Source of the DNA: an uncultured Eubacteriales bacterium
Lineage (GTDB): Bacteria > Bacillota > Clostridia > Oscillospirales > Oscillospiraceae
Length of the DNA stretch: 64,000 bases
Reading direction: 5' to 3'
NCBI GenBank assembly: GCA_900546075.1
Contig: URBH01000003.1
Coordinates: 1 to 64,000, forward strand
The notes beneath the pieces were generated by a model. It saw nothing but the letters and a program-made list of their open reading frames with translations, was not told the DNA's origin and did no database searches. Position 1 is the stretch's first letter, and each line of letters starts with the position of its first letter. The position numbers and the translations under genes are program-made. Shown here piece after piece: positions 24,718 to 33,655 of the stretch.

Positions 24718-24758
24718 AAGGGCGCGCTGCAGAGGGATAGTCTGCAGTGCGCCCTTTT
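24718..24758 (+). terminator. Terminator of the rightward catabolic operon
   Basis: A long stem (aagggcgcgctgcaga against tctgcagtgcgccctt) is followed by TTTTCT on the plus strand. It sits beyond repeat copy A. Confidence 0.85.
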
Positions 24759-24766
24759 CTGATTCC

Positions 24767-24796
24767 AGCCACCGGACACGATCTGTGCCGGTGGCT
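24767..24796 (-). terminator. Terminator of the M42-hydroxyacid oxidase operon
   Basis: agccaccgg-cac pairs with gtgccggtggct, with one bulged base. It lies 16 bases past the stop at 24812; a U-tract is weak on the minus side. Confidence 0.55.
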
Positions 24797-24811
24797 ATCG
24801 TTTTGCGAACG

Positions 24812-25834
24812 TTATTTAACAAGCACCATATCCCGACTGATGGATGCCAGATCCTTGGCGCCGCACATGGCCATGGTGTCGCTCAGCTCCGCGCCGATCT
24901 TTTCGATGTATAGCTTTACGCCTTCCTCCGCGCCGCCGTAGACCATGGGAACGAAGGGGCGGCAGATGAGTACCGCGTCGGCGCCCAGCGCCAGCGCCTT
25001 GAATACGTCCACGCCGCTGCGGATGCCGCCGTCCACGAAGATCTTTACGCCGCTGCCCTTCATGGCGTCCGCGATGTCCGCGAGGACTTCGGCGGTGGCG
25101 GCGCATTGGTCGAGGACACGGCCGCCGTGATTGCTCACCACGATGGCGGAAGCACCGGCCTCCTTGGCTTTCAGAGCGCCGGATACAGTCATGACGCCCT
25201 TGACGATGAAGGGCTTGCCGACCATTTTGGCGATCTCCGCCAGCTGCTCCACGGTTTTACTGCCCGCCGGGGGATTCATGTTTTTCAGGAAGGGCAGACC
25301 CGCCGCGTCAATGTCCATGGCCACGGCAAAGCAGCCGGATTCCTTGCAATAGCCCAGCTTTTCCTGAATGGTCTCCAGGTTCCAGGGCTTCACCGTGGGG
25401 ATGGCGGTGCCGTCGGAGGCGGCGATGGCCTTGCAGGCGACCTTCATCACCTCGGCGTTCAGGCCGTCGCCGGTGAAGGCGGCAATGCCATTGTCGGCAC
25501 AGGCTTTTACGAGAATGTTGTTGTAAGCCATGTCGTCATATTTGTCGCTGTAGTGGACGGTGACGGCGCCCACGGGGCCTGCAAAGAAGGGGTAGCGGAA
25601 GGTTTTGCCGAACAGATTCAGAGAGGTGTCCGGCGTCACACAGGGGTGAATGGTGTCCATGTTGACGCGGATGTCCTGCCACTTTTCGTAGTTGCGGATG
25701 GCGGTGTCGCCAACGCCCTTGGCGCCGGGGCCGGGAATGTGGTTGCCGCAGGCTTTGCCGTTGCAGACGGGGCAGGCCTTGCAGTTTTTGCTGAGAACAG
25801 CACGTGCGTTTTCAAGAACTTCCTGATAAGTCAT
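24812..25834 (-). CDS. FMN-dependent alpha-hydroxy-acid oxidizing protein with N-terminal Cys cluster
   Basis: This 340-residue TIM-barrel flavoprotein of the glycolate/lactate oxidase family has the active-site block VVSNHGGRVLDQ and the phosphate-binding FVDGGIRSGVDVFKALALGADAVLICRP. Members oxidise 2-hydroxy acids to 2-oxo acids. Before the barrel there is a four-cysteine motif CKACPVCNGKACG (Cys 18, 21, 24, 29), absent from textbook oxidases, which could bind a metal or iron-sulfur cluster. ATG at 25834 follows GGAGG. It is co-transcribed with the M42 peptidase 22 bases upstream. A link to D-amino-acid or keto-acid metabolism is inferred from the neighbours. Confidence 0.85.
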   Translation of the reverse strand: MTYQEVLENARAVLSKNCKACPVCNGKACGNHIPGPGAKGVGDTAIRNYEKWQDIRVNMDTIHPCVTPDTSLNLFGKTFRYPFFAGPVGAVTVHYSDKYDDMAYNNILVKACADNGIAAFTGDGLNAEVMKVACKAIAASDGTAIPTVKPWNLETIQEKLGYCKESGCFAVAMDIDAAGLPFLKNMNPPAGSKTVEQLAEIAKMVGKPFIVKGVMTVSGALKAKEAGASAIVVSNHGGRVLDQCAATAEVLADIADAMKGSGVKIFVDGGIRSGVDVFKALALGADAVLICRPFVPMVYGGAEEGVKLYIEKIGAELSDTMAMCGAKDLASISRDMVLVK

Positions 25835-25856
25835 GATGGTTTCCTCCCTGGTTGAT

Positions 25857-26894
25857 TTAGTGAAAGGGGTCGAGATCAATATGCTCATCGATGCGGCACA
25901 GGAACTGCGCCAGCAGCTCGATGCAGTTTTCGATGTCGTCCATGTGGCACACCTCGCAGGGGCAGTGCATGTACCGCAGGGGCAGGGACAGCAGCGCCGT
26001 GACCACGCCGGTGCCGGTGACGTGGAGGTTGTCCGCGTCGGTGTAGGTTCTGCCCATGTAGGACTCGATCTGGTAGGGAATGTGATACTCCTTCGCCACG
26101 GCTTTCATCAGGTCGTTGACCTTCCGGCTGCCGATGGAGCTGTTGCAGAGTACGCCGCCGCAGCCCAGCTTTACCTCGCCGGACTGCTTGGCGTCCACGC
26201 CGGGATAATCGGAGGCGAAGGTCACGTCGGTGACGATGGCGACGTCGGGACGGATGGCAGAGCCGACCCAGTGAGAGCCCCGGCCGGTGGTTTCCTCGCC
26301 CACGGTGGTGGCGGCGTAAACACCCACGGAGCAGCCCATGGCCTTTGCCCGTTTCAGGGCTTCCAGAATGATGTAGGCGCAGCCCCGGTCGTCGATGCCA
26401 CGGGCAGAAAGGAAGCCGTTGATCATCTCCTGATGGTAGGTGTTCATGTGGACGGGGTCGCCCTCCTGCACGTACTTCCGGGCGTCGGCGGCGTCCTTCG
26501 CGCCGATGTCGATGTACAGCTCGTCCGCTTTCAGGTCGGCCTTATCCATGTCCTTGCTGCGGACGACCGCACCATAGACGGTCTGGGCATAGCCGTGAAC
26601 CGCCACCTGATGGCCGGGATAAACGCCGGGGAAAATGCCGCCGGACTTGGAAACCCGGAGCAGGCCGTCGGGCTGAATGTGGGTGACGATCAGACCGATC
26701 TCGTCAATGTGGGCGGCCAGCATCACCTTGAAGGGGGCGTCGGGGTTCAGCACGCAGACGACGTTACCGGTATAATCCGTGATGATCTTATCGCAATGGG
26801 GGGTCATCTCGGCGATGACCTTCTTTTGCAGGGGGATTTCATGGCCGGAAACGGACATGCTGTCAAGCAGGGTGTAAAGGAATTCTTTGCTCAT
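25857..26894 (-). CDS. M42 family metallo-aminopeptidase
   Basis: This 345-residue dinuclear metallopeptidase of the glutamyl/deblocking aminopeptidase (FrvX/PepA) family has metal ligands in MLAAHIDEIG, GIDDRG and TVGEETTGRGS, and in the VTDVTFASDYP segment. M42 enzymes form large tetrahedral complexes in the cytoplasm that trim imported peptides. It has its own promoter directly behind the terminator of the M55 gene. In this region it would act after oligopeptide import. Confidence 0.92.
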   Translation of the reverse strand: MSKEFLYTLLDSMSVSGHEIPLQKKVIAEMTPHCDKIITDYTGNVVCVLNPDAPFKVMLAAHIDEIGLIVTHIQPDGLLRVSKSGGIFPGVYPGHQVAVHGYAQTVYGAVVRSKDMDKADLKADELYIDIGAKDAADARKYVQEGDPVHMNTYHQEMINGFLSARGIDDRGCAYIILEALKRAKAMGCSVGVYAATTVGEETTGRGSHWVGSAIRPDVAIVTDVTFASDYPGVDAKQSGEVKLGCGGVLCNSSIGSRKVNDLMKAVAKEYHIPYQIESYMGRTYTDADNLHVTGTGVVTALLSLPLRYMHCPCEVCHMDDIENCIELLAQFLCRIDEHIDLDPFH

Positions 26895-26917
26895 CTGTCT
26901 TTCTCCTTTTTTCTTTT

Positions 26918-26945
26918 ACTATAGCACAGAAATTGCAATTTGCAA
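26918..26945 (-). promoter_or_regulatory. Promoter of the M42-hydroxyacid oxidase operon
   Basis: On the minus strand TTGCAA (26940-26945), a 16-bp spacer and TATAGT (26918-26923), placed between the upstream terminator and the M42 start. Confidence 0.6.
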
Positions 26946-26948
26946 GGC

Positions 26949-26976
26949 AAAAGCACGGCTTTCGAGCCGTGCTTTT
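26949..26976 (-). terminator. Terminator of the muropeptide-hydrolase operon
   Basis: A 12-bp stem (aaaagcacggct and complement) with a UUCG-type tetraloop lies 4 bases past the M55 stop. Confidence 0.85.
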
Positions 26977-26980
26977 GGAA

Positions 26981-27790
26981 TTAACCGTCGCTGAGAACGA
27001 AGTGGCAGAACCGCAGAACCTCGTACCAGTCGTCGGAGTCGAAGCAGACGAATTTGTCGTCTTTCAGTGCTGCGCCGGGGTAGAAGCTCTTGGAGTAGGC
27101 CACGTGGTGCTTGACAAAGTCGATCTCCATGTGGAAATGCTCCGGCATGGGAACGACGCACTGCGCCGCCTTGGCGACCGCTTCCTTTGCCGCCGCTTCG
27201 ATGCGCTCCACCGCCTCGTCGGGGTGCAGGGAGGTGACGCTGCCACCCCGGCCTTCATTCACGGGGACGGTGGTGATGGCGGGAATCAGCGTTTTGGCAA
27301 AGTCGCACAACGCCTTGTCGCCGGTGAGCAATGCCACGGGGACGCCGTAGTATCCGGCGGTGTAGGCGTTGATGAGAAACTCACTGCACAGTGTGCCGTT
27401 GAGGAAAACATGGTTGTTCCGACCGTTCATGGTGTGGCTCAGAGGATTGCCGGGGCAGCCTGCCCAGGCGTGGTAGCCGGTGAAGAATACGGCGTCGAAT
27501 TTTTCCTGATTCAGGCCGCTCATCATGCTCAAGGGATCGCCGGACCAACTGCGGTTCATGCGGATGCCCCGGGGGAGACCGGTGGGGTCGATGTTCCGGG
27601 CGGAGTCGTGGGCGTCCTTCACCAGAACCTCCGCCGCACCGGCGGACAGCGCGCCCCGGCAGGCGGCGGCGACCTCCCGGGTCATTTGCTTCTGGGCGGG
27701 GCTGTAGTCAAAGGGGGTGGTGCGCTCCGTCTCCGGCCAGGAGACGATGCCGCAGGTGCCTTCCATATCGGCGCTTAAAAATACTTTCAT
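26981..27790 (-). CDS. M55 family D-aminopeptidase (DppA-like)
   Basis: This 269-residue zinc peptidase starts MKVFLSADMEGTCGIVSWPE, the M55 signature with metal ligands in SADMEG. Further ligands are in LVKDAHDSARN and GYHAWAG. B. subtilis DppA forms a decamer that removes N-terminal D-amino acids, preferring D-Ala-D-Ala and D-Ala-Gly-Gly. In B. subtilis it heads the dpp-ykf operon for cell-wall peptide use. Here it is the last gene of an operon with LD-carboxypeptidase, a serine hydrolase and NlpC/P60, which fits the same role. Confidence 0.92.
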   Translation of the reverse strand: MKVFLSADMEGTCGIVSWPETERTTPFDYSPAQKQMTREVAAACRGALSAGAAEVLVKDAHDSARNIDPTGLPRGIRMNRSWSGDPLSMMSGLNQEKFDAVFFTGYHAWAGCPGNPLSHTMNGRNNHVFLNGTLCSEFLINAYTAGYYGVPVALLTGDKALCDFAKTLIPAITTVPVNEGRGGSVTSLHPDEAVERIEAAAKEAVAKAAQCVVPMPEHFHMEIDFVKHHVAYSKSFYPGAALKDDKFVCFDSDDWYEVLRFCHFVLSDG

Positions 27791-27809
27791 CGCTTATTTC
27801 TCACTTTCC

Positions 27810-28628
27810 TTAAAAATAGGAGCCAACCTGGGTGATGGCGGCTTTCAGATCTGCCCGGTAGTCGGGATCATCGGGGTTCAGGGAATTAACGGCAAAGCCG
27901 TTGTCCCCGCTGCGCCCGGTGCTGTGGCAGTAGCGGCCTTGACCGATATACATGGCCACATGGCCGGGGAAGAACAGCAGATCGCCGGGTTTTACATGTT
28001 CCAGGGAAATTTCGTGAATGGGGAAGTCCTCCATGATATGGGCGTCCCGGTAAATGAGAATGCCGCAGAGCATATAGGCCATGGATACCAGGCCGGAGCA
28101 GTCGATGCCCATGGGAGACTTGCCGCCCCAGCGGTAGTGGGTACCCCGATAGAGCATGGCGGCATCCACCATCGCCTGACGAAGGTTTTCCTCGTCCTGA
28201 GAAAGGGGCGCGGTATAGTACTCGCCGAGGATGCTTTCCGGGACGAAGCCCGTCCGGCCATCCGCCAGACGCACCTGCTGCCAGCCCTTTTCCGGCTGAC
28301 CCACCGGGGAGAGAACGCCGCCCCGGGGAAGGGTGACCATGATCCAGCCCTGAACCTTCGGGGCAGAGAGGACGTCGCAGAAATTCTTATTGCGGATGAT
28401 TTTCTTGGGTAGCGCCGCCCATGCGTCGGCGGCTTCATCGCCGACGATCAGATCATCGGCGGAGACAATGCCCTCATAGCGGTAATGGGTGCGGACGCGA
28501 TACCAGCCGGGGGCGGGCTCTTCCGGAATGTCCACCACCATGCCGTACAGCGCTTCGTCCTCCAGCGTGCTTTCCCGGGTGGGGGCGGCCAGCAGGGCGC
28601 AGATGGGGACGTTTACAATGGCTTTCAT
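27810..28628 (-). CDS. NlpC/P60 cysteine peptidase with SH3-like domains (YkfC-like)
   Basis: This 272-residue protein has two bacterial SH3-like segments (about residues 1-65 and 78-137) and a C-terminal NlpC/P60 domain with Cys177 (GIDCSG), His223 (PGHVAMYIG) and a further polar residue near 236. B. subtilis YkfC has the same plan and cuts the gamma-D-Glu to diamino acid bond of muropeptides that start with L-Ala. There is no signal peptide, so it should act on imported peptides in the cytoplasm, as YkfC does. It lies between the serine hydrolase and the D-aminopeptidase. Confidence 0.92.
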   Translation of the reverse strand: MKAIVNVPICALLAAPTRESTLEDEALYGMVVDIPEEPAPGWYRVRTHYRYEGIVSADDLIVGDEAADAWAALPKKIIRNKNFCDVLSAPKVQGWIMVTLPRGGVLSPVGQPEKGWQQVRLADGRTGFVPESILGEYYTAPLSQDEENLRQAMVDAAMLYRGTHYRWGGKSPMGIDCSGLVSMAYMLCGILIYRDAHIMEDFPIHEISLEHVKPGDLLFFPGHVAMYIGQGRYCHSTGRSGDNGFAVNSLNPDDPDYRADLKAAITQVGSYF

Positions 28629-29426
28629 TTATTTCTCTCCCTTCATGGCGTCGTAGATCATCCGGGACAGCTGCCCGATAAGCCGGTTTTGCTGGGGCTG
28701 GCCGTCCAGCGCGGGGCCGTCCCATGTGAAGATGCCCAGAAAATAGGGGCGGTCGTCCGTCAGGAAAATGCCCGCGTCATGGTTCAGGTAATCCAGCCCG
28801 CCGGGCTTGTGGAGCACGGTCACGGCGTCGGGGATGTACCGCTGCAATGCGTCGGTGCTGCGGCAGCGGGAAAGAAAGTCGAAGGCGACCTCCCGCAGGG
28901 GCTTATTCAGGATTTCCCCATGGTACAGCCGGGAAAACACCCGGTACAGGTCGGCGGGGGAAGTGTAGTTGTTCCACCCCTCGGCGATGGCCTGAAAGTC
29001 CAGCATTTTCCGCTGGAGGGAGGTCTGGGTCAGGCCGATTGCCCGGCAATACTGGTTGACGTGGTCATAGCCCAGCAGGGAAATGACGGTGTTGGTGGCG
29101 GTATTGTCACTGGAAACGATCATCCAGTACAGCATTTCCCAGAGGGAAGCGCCGTCCTGCCGGTAGCCGGGTTCAAAGACCTCGGTGTCGCTGCAAAAAT
29201 CCCCCGGGGCGATGGCAAGGGACTGGTCAAGAGACAGCTTCCCGTCCATCACGTCCTGTAGGGCGCAGCAAAGAATGGATACCTTGATGGTGGAGGCGGA
29301 GACCACCCGGGTATTCTCCCGAATGGCGGCAATGGGGGTGCCGGTGGTCAAGTCCACGCAGTACAGCGCGGTTTTGGCGGGAAACGCGTCCATGACTGCG
29401 TTCAGCCGGGAAGCCAGATCGTTCAT
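28629..29426 (-). CDS. Class-A-beta-lactamase-fold serine hydrolase
   Basis: This 265-residue protein has an active-site SxxK (Ser45-Thr-Ile-Lys48), an SDN loop (Ser106-Asp-Asn108) and a KPG triad (about residue 212, in VLHKPGG). The omega-loop ExxLN motif with the deacylating Glu of real class A beta-lactamases is not visible; the matching stretch reads KMLDFQAIAEG. No export signal is present. A resistance role is therefore doubtful. The setting between LD-carboxypeptidase and NlpC/P60 genes suggests a D-amino-acid peptidase or amidase acting on muropeptides. ATG at 29426 has GGAGG 7 bases upstream, inside the end of the preceding gene. Confidence 0.85.
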   Translation of the reverse strand: MNDLASRLNAVMDAFPAKTALYCVDLTTGTPIAAIRENTRVVSASTIKVSILCCALQDVMDGKLSLDQSLAIAPGDFCSDTEVFEPGYRQDGASLWEMLYWMIVSSDNTATNTVISLLGYDHVNQYCRAIGLTQTSLQRKMLDFQAIAEGWNNYTSPADLYRVFSRLYHGEILNKPLREVAFDFLSRCRSTDALQRYIPDAVTVLHKPGGLDYLNHDAGIFLTDDRPYFLGIFTWDGPALDGQPQQNRLIGQLSRMIYDAMKGEK

Positions 29427-29428
29427 GG

Positions 29429-30343
29429 TCATGCCTCCAATGTGATGCTGCCCGTGTCCGCGTCCAGACGGCACTTGCGGCCCATGGGCAGCGCCAGGGT
29501 GGTGGCGCAGTGGCCGCAGGCCAAATCCATGACGGCGGGCTTGCCGGCGGGGACGATGAGCTGGGTGAAGATCTCGTCCAGCGTCAGGGTGCGCTCCGGC
29601 ATTTCCGGCACGCAGTCCGTCCACGCGCCCAGAAGGATACCGGCGCAGTCCCGGAACTTTCCGGCGTTGCGCAGCTGGGTGAGCATACTGTCCAGACGGT
29701 AGGTTTTTTCGCCGATGTCCTCCAGGAACAGGATTTTGCCCTTGGTATCGACCTCCCAGGGTGTGCCGAGAGACGCTGCCAGCAGGGACAGGTTGCCGCC
29801 GCAGAGGACGCCCTCTGCCTCGCCCGGAACAAGTGTGCGGATGCTCTGGCCATCCGGATTGGAAATTACGCCGTCCAGACCGCCGAACAGGGCTTTTTTG
29901 AGATACCCGAGGGTGTACGCGTTCGGGTGCGGCTCGGTAGAGGGCATGGTGCAGTGGAAAGTCGCAAGGTCGCAGACCTGATTCAGAAACAGGTGCAGGG
30001 CGGTGACGTCGGAATAGCCGCCGAACCACTTGGGGTTCTTCCGGATAGCGTCCGCGTCCAGCAGGGGAAGAATGCGGTGGCCACCGTAGCCGCCGCGGAT
30101 GCACCACACGCCGTCGATGGTTTTGTCGCAGAAGGCGCGGTTGATGTCCTCCGCCCGCTGGGCGTCGGTTGCGGCGAGATAGCCGTCCCGGTTGGCAAAA
30201 TAGCAGGAGGGGTACAGCACCGGCTCCATGCCCAGCCGACGGACGAGGTCAAGAGCACCGGGCAGTTTTTCCTCCGGCACGGCGGAGGCGGGGGCAACCA
30301 GCGCCACTCTGGCGCCGGGGAAAAGGGGCTTTGGATGGATCAT
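29429..30343 (-). CDS. LD-carboxypeptidase (S66 family, LdcA/YkfA-like)
   Basis: This 304-residue S66 serine peptidase has the nucleophile elbow GGYSDVT (Ser111), Glu in LFLEDIGEK and His in DLACGHCATT. Family members remove the terminal D-Ala from murein tetrapeptides (LdcA) or, in the MccF branch, inactivate peptide-nucleotide antibiotics. It is the first gene of the hydrolase operon, downstream of the peptide importer and repeat copy D. ATG at 30343 follows a GAGGTG RBS; the frame stays open upstream through the repeat, but that part is non-coding. Confidence 0.92.
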   Translation of the reverse strand: MIHPKPLFPGARVALVAPASAVPEEKLPGALDLVRRLGMEPVLYPSCYFANRDGYLAATDAQRAEDINRAFCDKTIDGVWCIRGGYGGHRILPLLDADAIRKNPKWFGGYSDVTALHLFLNQVCDLATFHCTMPSTEPHPNAYTLGYLKKALFGGLDGVISNPDGQSIRTLVPGEAEGVLCGGNLSLLAASLGTPWEVDTKGKILFLEDIGEKTYRLDSMLTQLRNAGKFRDCAGILLGAWTDCVPEMPERTLTLDEIFTQLIVPAGKPAVMDLACGHCATTLALPMGRKCRLDADTGSITLEA

Positions 30344-30405
30344 GGCAGGCACCTCGAAAAGAAATATGGCGCAAGCAGAACACATACCCGTGCTCTGCTT
30401 TAACT

Positions 30406-30633
30406 GTTTCCAAAGGCCGATGGCCTTTGGAAACAAAGGGATTGCAGTCTGCTGCGCGCACTCCTTGGCCGCCGTAGGCGGCCAACTCGCACACTTCGCA
30501 GCCTGTAAGGTATTTTCTGTCAGGTACACGCCCTGACAGAAAATGATTTCATTTTATTTGCCGCCTGCGGGCGGCAAACTCTGCGAGGCTTTATTGACGC
30601 GCCTACGCAGAACACAGCTGTGTTCTGCGTAGG
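30406..30633 (+). repeat. Compound stem-loop repeat, array D (two tandem units)
   Basis: It fills most of the 293-base gap between oppF and the LD-carboxypeptidase gene. Stems: 30406-30434 (13 bp), 30465-30485 (9 bp), 30513-30543 (about 12 bp), aaaatga/tcatttt at about 30540-30555, 30558-30579 (9 bp with GCCGCC/GGCGGC) and a perfect 32-bp palindrome at 30602-30633 (half site cctacgcagaacacag). The second half matches the stem order of copy A, including an attattgac remnant of the linker. It runs opposite to the surrounding genes. Confidence 0.6.
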
Positions 30634-30636
30634 GTG

Positions 30637-31572
30637 TCAAAACTGTTTGCGGTATTCTTCCAGCTCAGGCTCACTTGCCAGGACGAAGTGGCCGGGGACG
30701 ATCTCATGCCAGCCGGGCTGGTTCGTCTCGCTGTAGTGATGGCAGCCGGGGTCGTAGACGATGAGCTTCTTTTGCCGCTCCGCAATGGGGTCGGGCTGGG
30801 GGATGGCGGACAGCAGCGCCCGGGTGTAGGGGTGCAGGGGATGGGCAAACAGCTCCTCGCTCTGCGCCAGCTCCACGATCTTGCCCTTGTGAATGACGGC
30901 GATCCGGTCGCAGATGAAGCGAACCACCGAAAGGTCGTGGGCGATGAACAGGTAGGTCAGATTCCGCTCCTTTTGCAGCTTGGACAGCAGGTTCAGCACC
31001 TGGGCGCGGATGGAAACGTCCAGCGCGGAGATCGGTTCGTCGGCAATGATGAAGTCCGGTTCCATGATCAGCGCCCGGGCAATGCCGATGCGCTGACGCT
31101 GACCGCCGGAGAACTCGTGGGGGAAGCGGCTGGCAAATTCCGGCAGCAGACCCACGTCGGACAGGGCGCTTGCCACTTTGGCCTGACGTTCGCTTTCGGA
31201 CAGGTGATGCCCGCCCGCGTAAAGGCCTTCGCTGACAATATAATCCACCTTCGCCCGTTCATTCAGGGAGGACATGGGATCCTGGAAGATCATCTGGATA
31301 CGCCGGGTGACCTCCCGGTCAAGAGACTTGGAGATGCGCCCGTTGATCTGCTTGCCGTCGAAGAGAATTTTGCCCCCGGCAGTGGGGTGAATGCGGATGA
31401 TGGCGCGGCCGATGGTGGTCTTTCCGGAGCCGGATTCGCCAACCAGACCGAAGGTCTCACCCTGATAAATATGGAAGGATACGTCATCCACCGCGGTAAA
31501 GGCGTGCCGCCGGGAACCAAACCGGACGACAAGATCCTGAACCTCGACCAGCTTCTTTCTGTCTTCAGTCAA
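30637..31572 (-). CDS. oppF: Oligopeptide ABC importer ATPase (OppF/DppF)
   Basis: This 311-residue ATPase has Walker [10 protein letters not shown], signature [15 protein letters not shown] and Walker [14 protein letters not shown]. The C-terminal oligopeptide/dipeptide extension is present ([16 protein letters not shown]). It pairs with OppD to drive import. The start is TTG at 31572 with GGGAG upstream, overlapping the oppD stop by 8 bases. The importer probably brings cell-wall or dietary peptides to the hydrolases encoded downstream. Confidence 0.92.
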   Translation of the reverse strand: MTEDRKKLVEVQDLVVRFGSRRHAFTAVDDVSFHIYQGETFGLVGESGSGKTTIGRAIIRIHPTAGGKILFDGKQINGRISKSLDREVTRRIQMIFQDPMSSLNERAKVDYIVSEGLYAGGHHLSESERQAKVASALSDVGLLPEFASRFPHEFSGGQRQRIGIARALIMEPDFIIADEPISALDVSIRAQVLNLLSKLQKERNLTYLFIAHDLSVVRFICDRIAVIHKGKIVELAQSEELFAHPLHPYTRALLSAIPQPDPIAERQKKLIVYDPGCHHYSETNQPGWHEIVPGHFVLASEPELEEYRKQF

Positions 31573-32611
31573 CGCGGTTCACTCCCTTCTCCCGCAGAAT
31601 GCGGACATGCTCCGGCGGCTCCACCTTGGGAGCGCGGGGGTCCATCAGCCAGGTGCGGGCATAGTGGGTAGGCGTGACCTCGAAGAAGGGAGGACGCTCT
31701 ACAAAATCGATTTTCAGTGCTTTGGGATTCCGGGGGGCAAAGGCGTCGCCCTTGACCTCGTGGAACAGATTGGGCGGCGTACCCTGAATGGAGTACAGCG
31801 GCTCATCCTTGGTTCCCAGCTGGGGAAGGCTGGACAGCAGCGCCCAAGTGTAGGGATGGCGGGGGTCGTAGAACACCTCGTCACATGTGCCAAGCTCCAC
31901 GATGTCGCCCGCATACATGACGGCGATGCGGTCGGCCACGTTGGCCACCACGCCAAGGTCATGGGTAATGTAGATGGTGGTGAGGTTGTACTTTTTCTGC
32001 ATGGCCTTGATCAGCTCCAGAATCTGTGCCTGAATGGTCACGTCCAGAGCGGTGGTCGGCTCGTCGCAGATGAGGATTTTCGGCCGGCAGGCGACGGCGA
32101 TGGCGATGACTACCCGCTGGCGCATACCGCCGGAAAATTCATGGGGGTACTGCTTGTAGCGCCGCTCGGGGTCGTCAATGCCCACGTCGCTCAGCACCTC
32201 CAGAACGGCCTGGTAGGCGTCCTTGCCCTTCAAGCCCTGATGCAGCTCCACGGCCTCCTGAATCTGCTTGCCGATGGTTTTCAGAGGGTTCAGGGAGGTC
32301 ATGGGATCCTGAAACACCATGGCGATCTCCTTGCCCCGGATTTTCAGCCAGTCCTTGTCGGTCTGGAATTTGGTCAAATCCATGCCGTTATAGAGGATGG
32401 AGCCGCCGTCAATGTAGCCGTTGGCGTCCAGAAGACCCATGGCGCATTTGACGAATACGGATTTACCGGAGCCGGACTCGCCCACGATGGCAAGGCTTTC
32501 GCCCTGATAAACGTCCAGGGAAATGCCCCGAATGGCGTGGAGAATCTGACCGCGAAGGGTGAATTTTACGTTCAGATCCCGGACGGAGAGAACAACTTCT
32601 TTATCTTCCAT
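31565..32611 (-). CDS. oppD: Oligopeptide ABC importer ATPase (OppD/DppD)
   Basis: This 348-residue ATPase has Walker [10 protein letters not shown], signature [19 protein letters not shown] and Walker [15 protein letters not shown]. The C-terminal extension ([16 protein letters not shown]...) typical of OppD/DppD is present. In some relatives that extension carries cysteines that hold a 4Fe-4S cluster, but here it lacks them. ATG follows GGAGAG. It is the partner of OppF. Confidence 0.92.
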   Translation of the reverse strand: MEDKEVVLSVRDLNVKFTLRGQILHAIRGISLDVYQGESLAIVGESGSGKSVFVKCAMGLLDANGYIDGGSILYNGMDLTKFQTDKDWLKIRGKEIAMVFQDPMTSLNPLKTIGKQIQEAVELHQGLKGKDAYQAVLEVLSDVGIDDPERRYKQYPHEFSGGMRQRVVIAIAVACRPKILICDEPTTALDVTIQAQILELIKAMQKKYNLTTIYITHDLGVVANVADRIAVMYAGDIVELGTCDEVFYDPRHPYTWALLSSLPQLGTKDEPLYSIQGTPPNLFHEVKGDAFAPRNPKALKIDFVERPPFFEVTPTHYARTWLMDPRAPKVEPPEHVRILREKGVNRVD

Positions 32612-32623
32612 TGTGATCTCTCC

Positions 32624-33655
32624 TTATCTGACGTGATTCTTGGGGTCGGCGGCGTCGGCGAAGGCATTGCCGATGATGTAGAAGGAAACGGTGATAACCA
32701 CCAGTACGGCCACGGGGAAGAACAGCTGATAGCGCAGGGAAGCCACGGTCATCAGCGACCGTCCGGTCTGAATCAGATTGCCCAGAGACGGCGTGTCCAC
32801 GGGAAGGCCGATGCCGATGTAGGTGACGAACACCTCGTTGCCGATGGCGGAGGGGATGGCCAGCGCCATGCGCATGGTGATGACGGACACCATGTAGGGC
32901 AGCAGATTCTTGACGATGATGCGCCCGGTGGAAATGCCCAGGCATCGGGAGGCCAGATTGTAGTCCCGGTCACGGATAATGATGATCTGGTTGCGGATGA
33001 ACCGCGCCATACCCAGCCAGCCCGTTAAGGACAGAGCAAACACGATGGTGGAAACGCCGGGCTTTAAGATGTAGGAAATGAGAATCAGCAGCAGCGTCTG
33101 GGGAATGTTGTCCAGGACGTTATACAGCTCGGTAAAGAAGAAATCCAGCTTGCGGACATAGCCCCACAGCACGCCCACCAGGATGCCCACCACGGCCTCC
33201 ACCAGAGCCACGGAGAAGCCGATGAACAGGGACGTGCGGGTACCTGCCCAGATACGCGCCCAGAGATCCTGGCCGATAGAGTTTGTTCCGAACCAGAATT
33301 CTTTGCTGGGGGGAATATTGTTCAGAGGCAGACCCCACTGGTCGTTGTGAATGAGAATGGGATCCTTCTGTCCGGGAAGGTAGGGCTGGATAAAGGTGAA
33401 CAGCAGCACCGCTACCATGACGAAAAGGAAAAAGACCGCGATCTTATTCTGAAAAAACGCACGGAGGGTGGACTTCCAGTAGGAATAATCGGAATAGCCG
33501 CCCCGCTCTGCGTCCTCGGCGTTGAATTCGGCGAAGGAGAAGGCCTCCTCGTCGCTCATTTTCGGCGTGACTTCCTCCTGAAGCTGCCGGGAGAGCTTGT
33601 CCCCCAGCGCATCGGTGGCCTGGTCACGCAGGGTGTGAAATCCAAGACGTTTCAT
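32624..33655 (-). CDS. oppC: Oligopeptide ABC importer permease (OppC/DppC)
   Basis: This 343-residue permease has an N-terminal cytoplasmic segment of about 70 residues, then six membrane helices. It has the OppC-type LFGTNSIGQDLWARIWAGTRTSL-like block (seen as FWFGTNSIGQDLWARIW) and the EAA loop near the C-terminus (SRCLGISTGRIIVKNLLP). Its start overlaps the oppB stop by one base (TGATG), so translation is coupled. Confidence 0.9.
   Translation of the reverse strand: MKRLGFHTLRDQATDALGDKLSRQLQEEVTPKMSDEEAFSFAEFNAEDAERGGYSDYSYWKSTLRAFFQNKIAVFFLFVMVAVLLFTFIQPYLPGQKDPILIHNDQWGLPLNNIPPSKEFWFGTNSIGQDLWARIWAGTRTSLFIGFSVALVEAVVGILVGVLWGYVRKLDFFFTELYNVLDNIPQTLLLILISYILKPGVSTIVFALSLTGWLGMARFIRNQIIIIRDRDYNLASRCLGISTGRIIVKNLLPYMVSVITMRMALAIPSAIGNEVFVTYIGIGLPVDTPSLGNLIQTGRSLMTVASLRYQLFFPVAVLVVITVSFYIIGNAFADAADPKNHVR

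Noticed and set aside
24533..24811. Possible CRISPR array or tandem repeat
   Set aside because: The repeated structure consists of different hairpins without regular direct repeats and spacers. No cas genes are present in the window.
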